A stretch of DNA of 64,000 nucleotides from Symsagittifera roscoffensis (taxonomy: Eukaryota; Xenacoelomorpha; Acoela; Convolutidae): assembly GCF_963678635.1 (NCBI RefSeq), contig NC_087065.1:34899807-34963806 (forward strand), written 5' to 3'. Below are positions 62,641-64,000 of the stretch, in pieces. Both the position numbers and the translations under genes were made by a program. The stretch's first letter is position 1, and each line of letters begins with the position of its first letter. A model generated the notes under the pieces. It had not been told where the DNA came from. It made no database searches and saw only the letters and a program-made list of their open reading frames with translations.

Positions 62641-62755
62641 TTCATGGAGAATAGGTTGCAGATGCAGCGGTTGCATAACTAGATATGTTTATTCGGGACA
62701 CGTTCCCCTCAACTTGTGATGTAAAGCCAATTTATTATGATGATTATGATTATTA

Positions 62756-63127
62756 ATTGCGTTATGAAAGGGTCGATTCATCTCCGATGGATACGGCATA
62801 TAACTCTGAACAAAACAAATAGTAATAATCATGATAATAATAATGACGCATTAGCCTTCTTTCTAGGAGTTACAAGAGTAATAATAGAAATAAAAATGAC
62901 GTGTTTATCTTTTTTTAGGAGTTACTTCGTCTGGAGATACTGAGACCCCTGGTTTGTCTTAACAATTTTCTACGTGTAAACTGTAATTTTAATCTTGTCA
63001 CAAGCGAAATGTTAAAGCCTTAAAATTACTTTGAATCGTATTTTCCGGGGTAATGCTACATATGTGTTATTATGGCGTGTCATGTAATTGTTTTATATGA
63101 TGTTTATAAGATGCTGTCTTTCAGATA
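62756..63127. other. AT-rich interval, possibly the LTR and leader of the next element
   Basis: No gene. AATAATAATGA-type microsatellite lies at about 62,830-62,850. Because a gag begins at 63197, part of this should be a 5' LTR, but I cannot define it without its partner. Confidence 0.4.
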
Positions 63128-63192
63128 ACTATTGAGTTAAAGCTTCTCCCCCAAGCCGTGTTTTCCTCTACACAACAATTTAACTCAATAGT
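63128..63192. repeat. 14-bp perfect inverted repeat just before gag
   Basis: ACTATTGAGTTAAA (63128-63141) and its complement (63179-63192) enclose a 37-bp loop. The right arm ends 4 bp before the gag ATG, so the hairpin would sit in the RNA leader. Confidence 0.75.
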
Positions 63193-63196
63193 GTCA

Positions 63197-64000
63197 ATGA
63201 AGTTCAAACCTCCGCAGCTGCCCACCAATCCCACACCTGAGCAGTGGCGATGGTGGAAGCGCATCTTCATCGACGGGCTAGCCATCAACGAGGTGGTTGA
63301 GAATACCCACAAACTCACGTTCCTCAGGTCTCACGCCGGCTCGGAACTGTATCCCTTGCTACAAAACGCGGAGACCTTCGACGCCGCCATGGATATCCTG
63401 GACGCGCAGTTCGAGAAGCCGACACGGGTCATATTTGCGAGGCATGAGCTGCTATCCTGCCGGCAGAAGGAAGGCGAAAGGATTCCTGACTTTATCAAGC
63501 GACTAAAGATTCTCGTCGAGCTCTGTGAGTGCAAACCCCTTACAGCATATGTACATAAACAACTGTTGCTTAGAGACGCGCTTGTTTCCGGATTGAGGTC
63601 CGATCATGTCCGAGCGAGGTTACTCGAACTCGACGACACCAAATCTGTAGACGATTGCATAGCACTCGCTAATGCAGTAGAGCTCTCAACTGATTATTCC
63701 AGGTCATTCCGCGCTGAAACCTCGGAACAATCAAACTCCGTTTCGGCTGTCCAGCCTTAATAGGTTGCAGGGGCGATTGCACAGAAGTACCCCCGAAATA
63801 GCCGAAACAAAAGCCAAAATAACGCGTCACATTCAAACAACTCAAACTGTGGGTACTGCGGTTTGCGTTTTCAGACACGCAGCAAGTGCCCGGCAAAGCG
63901 CGACACGTGCCATAAGTGCCAGAAGTTGGGGCATTGGGCCACTGTTTGTCGTGCAAGTACTCCAACTACAGCCGCGTTGCAGGGTGAGGAATCCGAAGGA
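63197..64000 (+). pseudogene. Gag of another LTR retrotransposon, interrupted, runs off the window
   Basis: The ATG at 63197 starts MKFKPPQLPTNPTPEQWRWW, a Ty3/gypsy-type capsid region with LTFLRSHAG, FARHELLSCRQKEGE, FIKRLK and LLRDALVSGLR. The frame meets TAA TAG at 63758-63763, then continues in the same frame with CGYCGLRFQTRSKC and the canonical knuckle CHKCQKLGHWATVC. Both stops must be secondary, because the knuckles stay in frame. Codon use is richer in GC than the surroundings, so it is fairly young. Protease and the rest would lie beyond 64000. Confidence 0.8.

Larger units (their letters stand above)
54330..62755 (+). mobile_element. Degenerate LINE (outer element), split by a second LINE
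   Basis: It has ORF1-type sequence (54,429-55,911), endonuclease and RT pieces (56,020-58,242), then, after the inserted LINE, the rest of its RT C-terminal region (62,130 to about 62,600) and a 3' end of ATGATGATTATGATTATTA type at about 62,735-62,755. Reading across the inserted DNA restores one continuous protein context on both sides, which is the evidence for nesting. Several stops and frame breaks make it inactive. Confidence 0.85.

Overview
This is a window of animal nuclear DNA, probably from an AT-rich invertebrate. It has GT-AG introns, three protein-coding host genes and dense, mostly decayed transposable elements. The animal placement rests on clear cyclin K and VPS11 genes and on the retroelement families present. 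I cannot name the phylum. 3' splice acceptors sit 8-10 nt upstream of the start codons of two closely packed same-strand genes, which hints at a lineage with spliced-leader trans-splicing.

Layout. Positions 1-2,800 hold AT-rich DNA, a near-perfect fold-back element (627-1,886) and a cluster of short inverted repeats. A gene for a small secreted Cys-rich protein starts at 3,012. Its signal-peptide exon is followed by an inferred intron of about 19.9 kb, then exons 2-4 at 22,989-24,700; the joined CDS is 226 codons in frame. The intron is filled by a large, decayed, minus-strand Ty3/gypsy-type element. From its 5' end this has a candidate LTR, gag, protease, RT/RNase H, integrase, a two-helix small ORF, a glycoprotein gene resembling chuvirus glycoproteins, and a Ser/Pro/Thr-rich ORF that overlaps the glycoprotein stop by ATGA. 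The glycoprotein 3' half plus the Ser/Pro/Thr ORF is tandemly duplicated (unit about 2,536 bp).

Positions 13,160-25,027 recur at 25,441-37,308 with a constant offset of 12,281 and only about a dozen substitutions noticed. This is either a very young tandem duplication or an assembly or haplotype duplicate. It doubles the gag-pol remnant and exons 2-4 of the secreted-protein gene, but not its signal-peptide exon. The right breakpoint falls in a tRNA-like repeat, and 413 bp of unrelated DNA lies at the junction.

Positions 37,621-43,874 are a complete young LTR retrotransposon: 216-bp LTRs that read as identical, an ACTA target duplication, a primer-binding site, a polypurine tract and one uninterrupted gag-pol ORF of 1,830 codons. 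After about 4.2 kb of repeat-rich intergenic DNA come two host genes on the minus strand, VPS11 (three exons, 912 aa) and, 205 bp downstream of it, a single-exon cyclin K (651 aa). VPS11 is a core subunit of the endolysosomal HOPS/CORVET tethers. Cyclin K is the partner of transcriptional CDK12/13. They look like a compact transcription unit or operon.

From about 54,330 to 62,755 there is a degenerate LINE, itself split by a better-preserved CR1/L2-like LINE (58,243-62,129). The window ends inside the gag of another LTR retrotransposon (63,197-64,000+), interrupted by two consecutive stop codons.
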